Part shown: positions 25,413 through 34,863 of the stretch, one piece after another
How positions within the stretch are numbered: the first letter of the stretch is position 1
How the letters are laid out: every line of letters starts with the position of its first letter
Made by a program: the position numbers and the translations under genes
Assembly (NCBI RefSeq): GCF_032271945.1
Contig: NZ_CP130319.1
Location: 3,615,001 to 3,679,000, forward strand
DNA length: 64,000 bases
Source: Paenibacillus sp. MBLB1832
GTDB lineage: Bacteria; Bacillota; Bacilli; Paenibacillales; NBRC-103111
Direction of reading: 5' to 3'
The notes under the pieces: model-generated
Told to the model about the DNA's origin: nothing
Seen by the model: only the letters and a program-made list of their open reading frames with translations
The model's database searches: none

Positions 25413-26630
25413 TTACTTGCGGACAAGTCCGTGCGGATCGATAACGAACTTGCGCGAAACACCGCGGTCAAACTGTTGATAAGCATTCGGTGCTTCGTCC
25501 AGTGAGATCAAAGTCGCGTTAACCGCTTTGGCAATTTGCGCACGGCCGCTCAAGATGGCCATCATCAGATCGCGATTATATTGCATGACCGGCGTTTGCC
25601 CAGTGACAAACGTATGCGATTTCGCCCAGCCGAGGCCGATACGAATTTTTAGTGTTCCGACTTTGGAGTCCTCATCCACTGCCCCTGGATCGCCAGTCAC
25701 GTACAGTCCTGGGATACCGAGACGACCTCCTGCACGAGTAACTTCCATGATGGAATTAAGCACCGTAGCTGGCGCTTCGCCATGATCCTTCCCATGTCCG
25801 CTGGCCTCGAAGCCGACGCAATCGATCGCGCAATCCACTTCAGGTACTCCGAGAATTTGGTCGATTTGCTCGCCGAGATTCGGATGCTCGCGCAAGTTAA
25901 CGGTTTCGCAACCGAAGCTTTTGGCTTGCGCGAGACGCTCTGCGTTCAAATCCCCTACGATAACGACAGCAGCGCCGAGCAGTTGGGCGGAATGAGCCGC
26001 AGCGAGACCGACTGGGCCAGCTCCCGCAACATACACAGTCGAACCTGGCTTTACGCCCGCGCTGACCGCACCGTGGTAGCCCGTCGGGAAGATGTCGGAC
26101 AGCATCGTGAGATCGAGGATTTTTTCCATTGCTTTGTCTTTATCCGGGAATTTGAGCAATTGGAAATCTGCGTACGGAACCATGACATATTCGGATTGTC
26201 CGCCGACCCAGCCGCCCATATCGACATAGCCGTAAGCGGAACCTGGACGGTCCGGATTGACGTTCAAGCAGACGTTCGTGTTGCGTTCGCGGCAACTGCG
26301 GCACCGGCCGCATGCAATGTTGAACGGTACGGAGACGAGGTCGCCCTTCTTGATAAACTCGACGTCGCTGCCGACTTCAATGACTTCTCCTGTAATTTCA
26401 TGGCCGAGAACAAGACCTGACGGAGCGGTAGTCCGCCCTCTGACCATATGCTGGTCGCTGCCGCAAATGTTCGTCGTGACGACTTTCAAAATAACACCGT
26501 GGTTACATTTACGTCCAACATTCAGCTTGTTTACCCCAGGGCCGTCCCGCAGCACGAGATCTGGATAAGGCGTATTGCTCACTTCCACGACACCTGGCTT
26601 ACTGTACACAACTGCTCTATTTCCCACCAT
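25413..26630 (-). CDS. fdhA: Glutathione-independent formaldehyde dehydrogenase, copy 2
   Basis: 405 residues, intact, about 95% identical to copy 1 with the same zinc ligands, four-cysteine loop and NAD motif. ATG 26630 has GGGAGG nine bases upstream. Its codons are more GC-rich at third positions than copy 1 (for example gcgcgagacgctctgcg versus gcgctaatcgttctgcg on the plus strand), so the two arose from different lineages rather than by recent duplication. It is the only full-length survivor of module 2, suggesting that formaldehyde removal is still selected, or that decay is recent. Confidence 0.92.
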   Translation of the reverse strand: MVGNRAVVYSKPGVVEVSNTPYPDLVLRDGPGVNKLNVGRKCNHGVILKVVTTNICGSDQHMVRGRTTAPSGLVLGHEITGEVIEVGSDVEFIKKGDLVSVPFNIACGRCRSCRERNTNVCLNVNPDRPGSAYGYVDMGGWVGGQSEYVMVPYADFQLLKFPDKDKAMEKILDLTMLSDIFPTGYHGAVSAGVKPGSTVYVAGAGPVGLAAAHSAQLLGAAVVIVGDLNAERLAQAKSFGCETVNLREHPNLGEQIDQILGVPEVDCAIDCVGFEASGHGKDHGEAPATVLNSIMEVTRAGGRLGIPGLYVTGDPGAVDEDSKVGTLKIRIGLGWAKSHTFVTGQTPVMQYNRDLMMAILSGRAQIAKAVNATLISLDEAPNAYQQFDRGVSRKFVIDPHGLVRK

Positions 26631-26674
26631 ATTCCAATTCCTCCCATTAATTAATCTTATTTTTGTATAAAACT

Positions 26675-26938
26675 TCAGGAAAAACTTCCGACTACATCCC
26701 ATCCCTGATGGAAATGCTTCTTAAACGACCTCTGCACCATCATCTCACCGATGCGAATGTCCTTCGCAATCGAAGAGCCTTCGCCTATGCCACTGACAGC
26801 AACAAGCCGGGCGTAAGGAGCTTTAGGCTCCTCACCAACAAGCGTAATCGGTCCCGTCCAGCCTAGCGTTCGTAACTCGACAGCAGCACACGCGCCAGCT
26901 TCCCCGCCCAAATAATAACCATACCTGATTGCGACATG
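26675..26938 (-). pseudogene. Remnant of ferredoxin reductase (module 2)
   Basis: The start (GMVII, then GGEAGACAAVELRTLGWTGPI) matches residues 1-35 of the intact reductase but carries a one-base loss in the GAGEAG codons. After ~50 residues it jumps to VAVSGIGEGSSIAKDIRIGEMMVQRSF, equal to residues ~385-410. About 330 codons are gone, including the second nucleotide-binding domain. No TIM-barrel part is found, so the reductase of module 2 may never have been fused. Confidence 0.85.
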
Positions 26939-26988
26939 ACACCAGCCTCAGCATCCGCAGGGCATACTTCTATCCATTCATTTGCCAT
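26939..26988 (-). pseudogene. Remnant of Rieske ferredoxin (module 2)
   Basis: ATG 26988, with AAAGGAG eight bases upstream, encodes MANEWIEVCPADAEAG, like the first 15-20 residues of the intact Rieske protein. It then runs straight into the reductase remnant; both cluster-binding motifs are lost. Confidence 0.7.
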
Positions 26989-27480
26989 CCACCATTCTCT
27001 CCTTTGCTGTCATTTATCTCTCTATCTTCCTTCTAGAAATGCCATAAACTATCACTCTTACTAGGTTGTCGACATGAATGGTAGCGCTTACCTCCATTGT
27101 AAGAGCTCAGACACAATTTTCCAATGTCTACAAATTACATGTTTGTATCCCTAGTTGATATTGATATTACTATTGAAACTTCTCACTAATACTTTGGACT
27201 TCGGTAAATCGTATATTAATCAAACATAACAGCAACCAAGAGGGGTGCGCCGACGACAAAAGATTGTCAATAGACATCGACGCCTAGCAAATTTAGTCCG
27301 TTGGATATTAAAGCCGGGATGTGCAAAATGGATGGCTATCATGTGCTCTTTCAACTCATAATCAAGCTCGTGCCTAGCGGCACGCTGTAGCTGTGTGCTT
27401 CGCCATTTGTAGTAACTAGCTCTAAGTATCCCTTATGACTAGCAAGCGAGTAACCTAGACTATTTCATAGTTATCTCCCT
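26989..27480. other. Leader of module 2 and gene-free decayed DNA
   Basis: About 490 bases without a supported gene. The left part holds the module 2 promoter. 27200-27480 has short frames on both strands with many stops and no recognisable protein; it may be the remains of an inserted element, but no inverted-repeat ends were found. Confidence 0.5.
27079..27124 (-). promoter_or_regulatory. Promoter with cre-like site over the start point (module 2)
   Basis: On the minus strand TTGGAA (27124-27119), 17 bases, TACAAT (27101-27096). Then GGTAAGCGCTACCA (27092-27079) fits the CcpA cre consensus at 13 of 14 positions. It matches the module 1 promoter in layout, with the cre element three to four bases after the -10 box. 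Confidence 0.6.
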
Positions 27481-27489
27481 GACTAGATG

Positions 27490-28404
27490 CCTCTCCTTTA
27501 CTAGATTTGGGTACCGCTTTTTTAGGTAATCCACCTGCGCTTTCAAGATCCCGTTCTTCTTATACCGTACTAAAGGTCGTGCGAGGGCGTCCTGTAAGAG
27601 TACAGCGGACATATTTCTTGCCAAATATGAATAGCCCAATAAATCCCCTCATTATAATGCTCCGACCAGCTATAGGGGTCACCTTCGGAAGCACGCATCT
27701 TGGGGAGCTGATTCCCAATCATTTCGTAATTGGCGTTTAAAAATGCTTCGTCTCTCTACCAGTCTTTGAATCCTTTCCAGAAAAGCCCAGGTACAATGAC
27801 ATCGTTCCAATCGTGATTCTTCGAAATACGCTCGATTCTTTCCAGATCTTCTTCGGCCATCGACATCAACCATAAATAGATCGGATACTTCGGGTGCGCC
27901 TCCCTATAATCGGCCCAGCCACTGTCGAAATGCTTGTAAGGCACAAGTAGTTTGCCGTCCTGTTCCTTACGTAATTCCCAGTTGCGGTCCAATTGCTCTC
28001 TCGCCAGCTGTAGTCCACCTAAATCTCTGGTAAGCATAGCCAGATCCATGCAGGCATTGGTCAGCGGTTCGATGATCGTCATGAAGCCGTGTGGCCGTCG
28101 CCAGCCGTAGTAGCCTCCCCACCATTTGCCATCGTTATATTCTCCGATTTCTCCCGTTAAGCCGACGTTGTCTGGAATGATGACTCCGTTACGTTCCGCC
28201 CGCTCCTTCCAAGCGTGAACTTAGTCAATGGTCGAACCAAATGAGCGTTCCGGCTGGACGGGTATACCGCTTAACGAATTCTTTCGCCGCTTTGTTCAGC
28301 GTATCGAACAAAATTTGCTCCTGCAGCGCCGATTGCGGCGGTACGATCCGACGGGATGCAGTGATGCTAGGTAGTTTATCATAGCGCTGTGAGGATGCAG
28401 GCAT
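27490..28404 (-). pseudogene. Decayed paralogue of the 643-aa protein gene
   Basis: Begins at ATG 28404 (GGAGC upstream) with VPPQSALQEQILFDTLNKAA and RYTRPAGTLIW, like residues 20-60 of the 643-aa protein. It meets stops, then resumes at IIPDNVGLTGEIGEYNDGKW through IYLWLMSMAEEDLERIERI, and again at NANYEMIGNQLPKM...IHIWQEICPLY. Roughly 210 codons are deleted and several frame breaks follow. It lies 26 bases after the SIS gene, so this operon once had its own copy. Confidence 0.85.
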
Positions 28405-28430
28405 ATTGGAAAGCTCCTTCAGTCTGTTAA

Positions 28431-29162
28431 TTAAAGGTATCTAATCCGATTCCGGTATCTGTCAATCAACTCTCGGTTATGACCGTCGCCACCGTCGCGG
28501 TTGGCACTGATCAAAACCGGAGGAGAAACATCTCTCCTACACAATTCATCAACGATAGCAACCGTTAAGGCTTGAATGATGGCAATGCCGCCAATAGTTG
28601 ATGTAGCTCCCGTTTTATTTCCATTGTCATCGAATGATAATGCAGCATCTCCATGGACACCGCAGTTATCTAGCACGATATCCGCAACCTCATATAATTT
28701 TTTTCCACTCTCATGCCGTGAAGCTGTCTGCAACGAATGCTCCATGTTCGTCAACGCTACTACAAACATGCCGAGCTTTTTACATGCCAGCGCAACTTCG
28801 ATCGGAACAGCGTTAATACCGGAATTTGATACGACAACAATCACTTCTCCAGGTTGCAGACTGTAGCCAGTCAGCAGGACATCGGCATAACCGGATAATC
28901 TCTCCAACAATGTGGCACGCCCAACATTTAACTCCATCAGCGAAGGCTCCAACATGGCATTCACACAAGCAAGGCCGCCCGCGCGATGAAATACATCTTC
29001 TGCTATCATGTGGGAATGTCCGCTTCCAAACACATGCATAATTCCGCCAGCTTCAATGGAATCTGCAATTTTAACAGCAATATCAGATATCTTATCCTGT
29101 TGCGTTTCTTGAATTTGGGTCAGTTGAGCATGTAAAGTTTCGAAATATTTATCTATTAGCAT
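28431..29162 (-). CDS. SIS-domain sugar-phosphate-binding protein (UPF0309-like)
   Basis: 243 residues with one SIS domain: IMHVFGSGHSHMIAEDVFHRAGG and VIVVVSNSGINAVPIEVALACKK. SIS domains bind phosphosugars and act as isomerases or regulators; this branch is usually annotated as UPF0309 and found with ROK kinases. The C-terminus SANRDGGDGHNRELIDRYRNRI is characteristic. It follows the ROK gene by 21 bases, suggesting it acts on the phosphosugar made by that kinase. Confidence 0.88.
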   Translation of the reverse strand: MLIDKYFETLHAQLTQIQETQQDKISDIAVKIADSIEAGGIMHVFGSGHSHMIAEDVFHRAGGLACVNAMLEPSLMELNVGRATLLERLSGYADVLLTGYSLQPGEVIVVVSNSGINAVPIEVALACKKLGMFVVALTNMEHSLQTASRHESGKKLYEVADIVLDNCGVHGDAALSFDDNGNKTGATSTIGGIAIIQALTVAIVDELCRRDVSPPVLISANRDGGDGHNRELIDRYRNRIRYL

Positions 29163-29183
29163 GTTATTCTCTTCTCCCTAATG

Positions 29184-30071
29184 TTAAAAGTGCAGAGCAG
29201 CCGCTCCTAATATTCCAGCTGTCGATGTAAAGGCAGCTGGTGTGATCTGAACACTGAGCGAGCCAGAAGGATGCATCCTTTTCAATACGGTCGCTCGTAC
29301 AGGATCCAATAGCACATTGCCAGCTCTGCTCATGCCGCCGCCAATGATCACATTGCCAACACCAAAAAGTTGCATGCAATTGACCAAGCTAATCCCTAAT
29401 AATTCGCCTACTTCCTGAAACAAGCTTCTTGCATAAAGGTCGCCATTGCTAGCTGCTTCATAAACCTGTTGGGCATCTGTTCCTGTACGCTCCTTGACAG
29501 CAGAAGCGGAAACATAATTTTCTAAGCAACCTAGATTCCCACACTTACAAGGCAATCCATCAGGAATCACACTGGTATGTCCAATGTTGATAATCGGTCC
29601 CCAATCCCCTTCATAGATCTTACCTTTAAGGATTAGTCCTGCCCCAACACCTGTTCCTAAACATACATACAGAAAGCTCGATAAACGGCAACCTGCTCCA
29701 AATTTACTTTCGCCTATTGCTCCAGCGGCTGCATCGCCTACCAATCGGACCGGCAGCTTCAGTTGCACTTGTATGAAATCTATTAACGGAACCTCATACC
29801 AACCCAAATTTACGGCGTATTGAACGATACCTTTTTCAGTATCTAAAATCCCCGGAGAGGCGATTCCAATTCCTTTTAAAAGCCCGTCTGCTTCTTTATT
29901 TTTATCGATAAAACTAGCAATTTGCTGGCAAATGAATGAAATGTCTGCTATACCAGCATCATTACGATTTAATGAGGTCGACATCTCATCCAGAATAAGA
30001 CCCTCTTGATTCACAAGACCCATTTTCAAATTGGTTCCACCGATATCGACCCCAATCGCGAAGTTGCTCAT
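29184..30071 (-). CDS. ROK-family sugar kinase
   Basis: 295 residues. ATP/sugar motif IGVDIGGTNLKMGLV at the N-terminus, KGIGIASPGILD, VRLVGDAAAGAIGE, and the ROK zinc site with CKCGNLGCLE. It phosphorylates a hexose such as glucose, mannose, allose or N-acetylmannosamine; the substrate cannot be read from the sequence. It has no helix-turn-helix, so it is a kinase, not a repressor. The second of two adjacent ATG codons (30071) has the better distance to GGAGG; the first overlaps the SDR stop by one base. Confidence 0.9.
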   Translation of the reverse strand: MSNFAIGVDIGGTNLKMGLVNQEGLILDEMSTSLNRNDAGIADISFICQQIASFIDKNKEADGLLKGIGIASPGILDTEKGIVQYAVNLGWYEVPLIDFIQVQLKLPVRLVGDAAAGAIGESKFGAGCRLSSFLYVCLGTGVGAGLILKGKIYEGDWGPIINIGHTSVIPDGLPCKCGNLGCLENYVSASAVKERTGTDAQQVYEAASNGDLYARSLFQEVGELLGISLVNCMQLFGVGNVIIGGGMSRAGNVLLDPVRATVLKRMHPSGSLSVQITPAAFTSTAGILGAAALHF

Positions 30072-30073
30072 CA

Positions 30074-30844
30074 TTAGCCTCCAATAAAAAATCCGCCATC
30101 AACCGGAACTTCCGCACCATTGATCCAGGATGAACTCTTGCTCGCGAAAAAGACAATCGCATCGGCAATTTGCTCGGGAGTAGCAATTTTTTTCGATTCT
30201 CTGTAGATTTTTTCAATTTCTTCGGGCGAATGATTGGTCGTTTTGAACCATTCGTTTAGTAAAGGTGTTGCCGTTCCTCCAGGCATGAGTGCATTCACTC
30301 TGATATTAGCCTCGCGGAGATCTAGTGACAACCCACGGCTCATATGATTTAATGCCGCTTTCATTGCATCATATACGAGATTATTCGGGCAATTAATCAA
30401 CCGGTTAATGGAGCTAACATTGATCACAACGCCTTGATCGCTTCGTTTCAACCACGGAAGCGCTTCCTGTGTCATGAAGAATGGAGCCTTCACATTCACT
30501 GCGAACAAAGCATCCCAATCTTCATGCTGGATATCTTCCATTGGCTTATTGCAAGCAAGCGCCGCATTATTGACAAGAATGTCAAGCCCTCCCCAATGGC
30601 CTGTTGCTTGTTCAATCAGTAACTTCGGAGATTCCTGAAGGGATAAATTCTGACGCAGGAAGATGGCTTCCCCGCCTGCCCCCCGAATCTCCTCTGCAAC
30701 TTGGCGACCGCGTTCTTCATTCATCCCATGTACAGACACTTTTACGCCATGCCGCGCAAGCTTGATCGCAGCCGCTCTGCCGATGCCGCTTGTTGAGCCA
30801 GTAATAAGGGCAATTTTGCCGCGTAAATCTTTTATCTCCCTCAC
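30074..30844 (-). CDS. Short-chain dehydrogenase/reductase
   Basis: 256 residues. Cofactor motif TGSTSGIGRAAA, NNAA, catalytic Ser in INVSSINR and the Tyr-X3-Lys pair in VYDAMKAAL. The C-terminal PVDGGFFIGG is standard for SDRs. It starts at a GTG that overlaps the TGA of the upstream Gfo/Idh gene (GTGA), so it depends on coupled translation; no separate ribosome site is seen. A sugar or sugar-alcohol dehydrogenase is the likely role. Confidence 0.9.
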   Translation of the reverse strand: MREIKDLRGKIALITGSTSGIGRAAAIKLARHGVKVSVHGMNEERGRQVAEEIRGAGGEAIFLRQNLSLQESPKLLIEQATGHWGGLDILVNNAALACNKPMEDIQHEDWDALFAVNVKAPFFMTQEALPWLKRSDQGVVINVSSINRLINCPNNLVYDAMKAALNHMSRGLSLDLREANIRVNALMPGGTATPLLNEWFKTTNHSPEEIEKIYRESKKIATPEQIADAIVFFASKSSSWINGAEVPVDGGFFIGG

Positions 30845-32127
30845 CCCGGTATGCTCATATTCGTTTTCAATTCATTCCTATAATCCTCTATTCCAATAAC
30901 CCGGCTTTCCAACCGTGACTTCTCGGCAGCGAACGCCATCAGATGGCTTTGTACGGAATTGCGCGCGCCCGTAAGTCCAACTTCATCCCCATTTCGACTC
31001 ACTAACCGAACAAAATCGCGCATGATGCCGTGATCACCGCCACCATGGCCTCCCAATGGAGCATCAATATCGATTATTGTCGTCTCACCTGTGATAAAGC
31101 TGCTCACTTCGATGACGTTCTTCTCCATATCGGCTCTGATCTGACCACCTGTTCCCATCAACTTCATCGATCTGCCGCCTTCTTTGGTGAAGGCACACAT
31201 CGTAAAGGCGACGGTAACCTCGTTCGCAAATTCCAGATTGACGACCTGATGGTCCACAACATTATTATCGCAATGATATACGCATCGGCCATAGGGCCCA
31301 TTTTTCAAAGCTTGAAGAACTCCTTCTTTGCTGTGATCGTTACTGACAATTTTTCGCAGAATAGGTCCTGCCCAATCTTCTCTTTCCAAATACATTTTAG
31401 GCGCATAATACGGACATTCCTTCTCTACGGGGCAACCGTCCAAACAGTACAATGGCGCACCTTCCGGGGCACTTTCTGAACGAAAATGCGTTAGCGAGCC
31501 GAAGGATGACACCTTCGTGCAGTCGGCATCCGCCAGCCATAACAAAATATCCATATCATGACAACTCTTCGCCAAAATCATCGGGCTGGAAGTTTCGGAA
31601 TTTCGCCAATTTCCTCGCACGAAGCTGTGAGCTTGATGCCGATGCTCGACATTTTCCGTATGCTGGATGGAAATAAGTCTGCCTATTGCACCATCTACGA
31701 GCACTTGCTTAAGCTTTTTATAGAACTCGGTATACCTAAGCACATGGCAGATGGAAAACACTCGGTTATATTTTTCGGCGTATTCGCCCATAAGGACACA
31801 TTCCGTTGGGCTTGGAGACATCGGTTTTTCGAGTAGAACATGATACCCTTTCTCCAAAGCCCGTATCGACGGTTCAAAATGCATTTGGTCCTGTGTACAA
31901 ATCAAAACCGCATCAGCAAGTTTAGGCCCTTCAAGCAACCGCTCCCAGCTTTCGAATGCAGAGGCATCCTCAATCGCGTGTGCCTCCTGGAAACACATCC
32001 TTCTAATGGGGTCCATCTCAGCCACCGCCACAAATTTCACTTCATCTGGGTAATCCAGCGCGTAGGTAGCATAAGCATCGGCCCCTCTTTGTCCCGCTCC
32101 TATTAATACTGCAGTTATGGTTGACAT
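30841..32127 (-). CDS. Gfo/Idh/MocA-family dehydrogenase with cysteine-rich insert
   Basis: 428 residues. Rossmann start ITAVLIGAGQRGADAYA, the EKPMSPSP catalytic-lysine motif (YHVLLEKPMS), and the family histidine region SCHDMDILLWL. A segment with CLDGCPVEKECPYYA carries three cysteines and may bind a metal. The end has GGHGGGDHGIMRDFV, typical of glycosidase-like or scyllo-inositol/hexosamine-like members. AAAGGAGAG precedes the ATG by eight bases. It leads a four-gene operon with SDR, ROK and SIS genes. Confidence 0.9.
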   Translation of the reverse strand: MSTITAVLIGAGQRGADAYATYALDYPDEVKFVAVAEMDPIRRMCFQEAHAIEDASAFESWERLLEGPKLADAVLICTQDQMHFEPSIRALEKGYHVLLEKPMSPSPTECVLMGEYAEKYNRVFSICHVLRYTEFYKKLKQVLVDGAIGRLISIQHTENVEHRHQAHSFVRGNWRNSETSSPMILAKSCHDMDILLWLADADCTKVSSFGSLTHFRSESAPEGAPLYCLDGCPVEKECPYYAPKMYLEREDWAGPILRKIVSNDHSKEGVLQALKNGPYGRCVYHCDNNVVDHQVVNLEFANEVTVAFTMCAFTKEGGRSMKLMGTGGQIRADMEKNVIEVSSFITGETTIIDIDAPLGGHGGGDHGIMRDFVRLVSRNGDEVGLTGARNSVQSHLMAFAAEKSRLESRVIGIEDYRNELKTNMSIPG

Positions 32128-32275
32128 GTTGTATTCTCTCCTTTTAATGATAAATCATCTTTATTGACCTGATCATACATGCTGGCTTCACACTCGAAAA
32201 CAATAAAAAATGGAACTTTCTTCGATTTTTAGCGAAAACAAGCTCCAAGCAATTAATATTTAATATAAATGAGAG

Positions 32276-34741
32276 TTATTTAGTCCGATAAGCGATCGTA
32301 CCTGTGTTGATAGCCTGACAAATCTCAAGCGGATGTTCTGGCGTTTCCCATTGATCGTCAAATTGAAGTCTATATCGGAATTCATAAAAGCCGCCTAAGG
32401 TAGCTTTGAAGTTCGTCTCCCAATAGTTGGAAAGCGGCCATGAATAAAGCGGTTCTTTCCTATCGGCCGGTTTTTGGCCGTTGAGCTTGCGAGGCTGGTG
32501 CTTGATGGGACCTGTTTGCAAGAGCGGCGTATCCGGCGTTGCCAATAGCATGCTGCCCTCAGGGGACAGTAAAGCGAGTCCTTCCTGGATACAATAATAA
32601 TCGATTAAGGTGCCAGGCAGCTGATCCGTACCTGGGCGAATCGGCCCCCCTGGTTTATCCAGCCAAAGCTCGCTATTTTCCTGCGTAAATGGCAGCGAAA
32701 TAAAGACATTTTCGGGATCCCAGACACTGTCCTTATGAATCCGAACGGAAACATCGATCCGGGCAAGCTCCTTGTAGGCCTTCAAATAGACCGAATAGTG
32801 GCTCATTCCTGCCACGGCATACGTTAATTCAACGATTCCATAAACGGAGCCTTCCGCTATTTTTTTGACGCCGCACAGCTTCCCGATTGACCTCTGAACA
32901 TTCATCCCTTTGCGGTTTCTGCCCATGCTACCTCTTACTTGAACCTGATTACTGTCGTTCGCGGGTGTCCTTTCGTAAATTGGCGTGAATGCGCCCGCAA
33001 GCCGGTTGTCAGCTAACCATTCTTTACCCGTACGTTTGTCGTACCATGAATTGATGCCATCGCCTTCCGCCCAGTCAATACGAATATACGGGCTCTCTAT
33101 GGAATGCTCCGAGATCGTTAGCTTTTGCTCAGGCGATGACTCTTTCAAAACAAAAAGATCTGTCAGATCGTATACACGATCTTGGCCCGAAAGCCTAGTA
33201 CTGCTGGCAGTTTTGGCTTTCACATCCTGTGCATGCCGAATAAAATAGGACTTGGTTTCATTCGCTTCCAGCCTTACCACAATTTCTATTTGATTGCCTC
33301 GGCTTACTCGTTCCAGCTGATGTGGAATCACGCTTCCCGTACTCTCTTCGACCACTTCCAATCCGTCTTTCAACCTATCCAGCTCCGAATAACTGTCCAA
33401 ATAGAAATGAGCTACATCTTCAATGGCATAGCTATAAGGATTCACAACGCGATACGTGAGCTTGCGATCGTAGCGAAGCATGACCTCGCCTTGTTGCTTC
33501 AGCACTTCATCCAGGGTTGCGTAAACCAACCGGCTGGCGTTGGCCGCGTAAGCTTCTTTTCGGACACCTAGCTGCTGCACCATGAAGTGCCACGGTTCTT
33601 TAATGGAAGAGTGGTAGCCCCACGTATGCTCGGCATACATCATCAACTGATACTCCGCTTCGCGGATCCGGTAGCCTTGTATCGTCTCCACATTAGGCTC
33701 CAACTTGCGAACGACACGAAGCATACGTTGAGCATCGCGGAAAATTTGCGTTTGCATAGGCGTTGAGTTGACTCCGTCGCTCCACCAGTCCGGCCAATCG
33801 CCACGATAGACAGGAATTTCGACGGACTGCTCACGAACCAGATCGAAATACTGGTTCAACGTCGTCATTTTGATTTCAACCTGATTTCCATGCTTCTGGT
33901 TCCACTCTTTGATAAACGTGATGACTCTCGGATTAGGCGACGCATTATCGTTTAAGAGCCCCATGACATTCACAAGGAGAAAATGAAAAGGATATTGTTC
34001 CAGCTCTAACTGGTTGATATAGCGGAAGATACGATCCTCAGCGAGTTGCCAATGATCTTTCGCGATCCCCCATACCGAATACTCATCCTCCCCCCTGAGC
34101 GTGTAGGAAAGAACGGCATCTGGATTCAACCCTAAATCGTTTCCAAACATGTAATGCTCGCCATTCCACACAAGGATACGCCCCCCCTTAGGCGTCTCCC
34201 AATAGAAAGGAAACTGCTTCCGGCCTATAGGAAACATACTGTGATGCGTATGAACGCAAGAAAGCAAATTTTCAATTCCCGCGTCAGCCATCGCTTGTGA
34301 GTACCCCCAGCTATATCCGGTAATGTCCGCAGTCATGGCTGACTTCACTTGCGTATTTAAATTGATTTCGCGAGCATAATTGCCTGATTTCTCCAGCATT
34401 TTGGTGAGCAGGTCATACCCCGCGAGCTCCGTCATATTCAGGTAAGTACCCGATAGCTCGATATCCCCCCTATGCAAGACTTCGGCGAATTGTTCCCTCT
34501 CTTCCTCGCTCGCCTGCTCGAGAAACCGTTCCACTGCCCAGAACGTTTCACAAGTCCATTTGTACCCGGTCCATTCTTCCTTTTCTCCGCTATGAGCAGC
34601 ATTGCAAATCGCTACAGCCTGCTTAATGAAGTCCACATGAAATTGCTCAATCTTTTCTTGTCTTTCCGTATAGCCGATGTCCGTGTGTGAATGATGAATG
34701 ACGTAAATCTTCCACTTTTTATTTTTTTTCAAAATTGTCAT
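32276..34741 (-). CDS. GH38-like glycoside hydrolase
   Basis: 821 residues, cytoplasmic (no signal peptide). The N-terminal domain starts with VIHHSHTDIGYT, the zinc-binding His-X-Asp of family 38 alpha-mannosidases, and ADITGYSWGYSQAMADAG likely holds the nucleophile aspartate. Central ADNRLAGAFTPIYER and C-terminal beta-sandwich segments fit the large GH38 layout. Similar Paenibacillus proteins are often named alpha-mannosidase, but the substrate may be another manno- or rhamno-configured sugar. It follows the transporter genes after a terminator and precedes the dehydrogenase operon by 148 bases. Confidence 0.8.
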   Translation of the reverse strand: MTILKKNKKWKIYVIHHSHTDIGYTERQEKIEQFHVDFIKQAVAICNAAHSGEKEEWTGYKWTCETFWAVERFLEQASEEEREQFAEVLHRGDIELSGTYLNMTELAGYDLLTKMLEKSGNYAREINLNTQVKSAMTADITGYSWGYSQAMADAGIENLLSCVHTHHSMFPIGRKQFPFYWETPKGGRILVWNGEHYMFGNDLGLNPDAVLSYTLRGEDEYSVWGIAKDHWQLAEDRIFRYINQLELEQYPFHFLLVNVMGLLNDNASPNPRVITFIKEWNQKHGNQVEIKMTTLNQYFDLVREQSVEIPVYRGDWPDWWSDGVNSTPMQTQIFRDAQRMLRVVRKLEPNVETIQGYRIREAEYQLMMYAEHTWGYHSSIKEPWHFMVQQLGVRKEAYAANASRLVYATLDEVLKQQGEVMLRYDRKLTYRVVNPYSYAIEDVAHFYLDSYSELDRLKDGLEVVEESTGSVIPHQLERVSRGNQIEIVVRLEANETKSYFIRHAQDVKAKTASSTRLSGQDRVYDLTDLFVLKESSPEQKLTISEHSIESPYIRIDWAEGDGINSWYDKRTGKEWLADNRLAGAFTPIYERTPANDSNQVQVRGSMGRNRKGMNVQRSIGKLCGVKKIAEGSVYGIVELTYAVAGMSHYSVYLKAYKELARIDVSVRIHKDSVWDPENVFISLPFTQENSELWLDKPGGPIRPGTDQLPGTLIDYYCIQEGLALLSPEGSMLLATPDTPLLQTGPIKHQPRKLNGQKPADRKEPLYSWPLSNYWETNFKATLGGFYEFRYRLQFDDQWETPEHPLEICQAINTGTIAYRTK

Positions 34742-34770
34742 TGCTCCCTCTGAATCCTCCCTCTCAACAG

Positions 34771-34824
34771 AAAAGGGAACTTTCTAATGTATTCACTACA
34801 AGTAGGATTACATCGAAAGTTCCC
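34771..34824 (-). terminator. Terminator after the second binding-protein gene
   Basis: GGGAACTTTC (34775-34784) pairs with GAAAGTTCCC (34815-34824). On the minus strand the stem is followed by TTTTCTG. It lies between the binding-protein gene and the GH38 gene. Confidence 0.75.
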
Positions 34825-34863
34825 TCATTACTATCGCGCATTTATTACGTTGGTTTCAATTTC

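Noticed and set aside
25010-26988. A functional second demethylation operon
   Set aside because: Histidine boxes, Rieske ligands and most of the reductase are deleted, and the desaturase has an early in-frame stop; only fdhA is intact.
27200-27480. Possible transposase remnant
   Set aside because: An Arg-rich translated stretch looked transposase-like, but no family motif, inverted-repeat ends or target duplication could be found.
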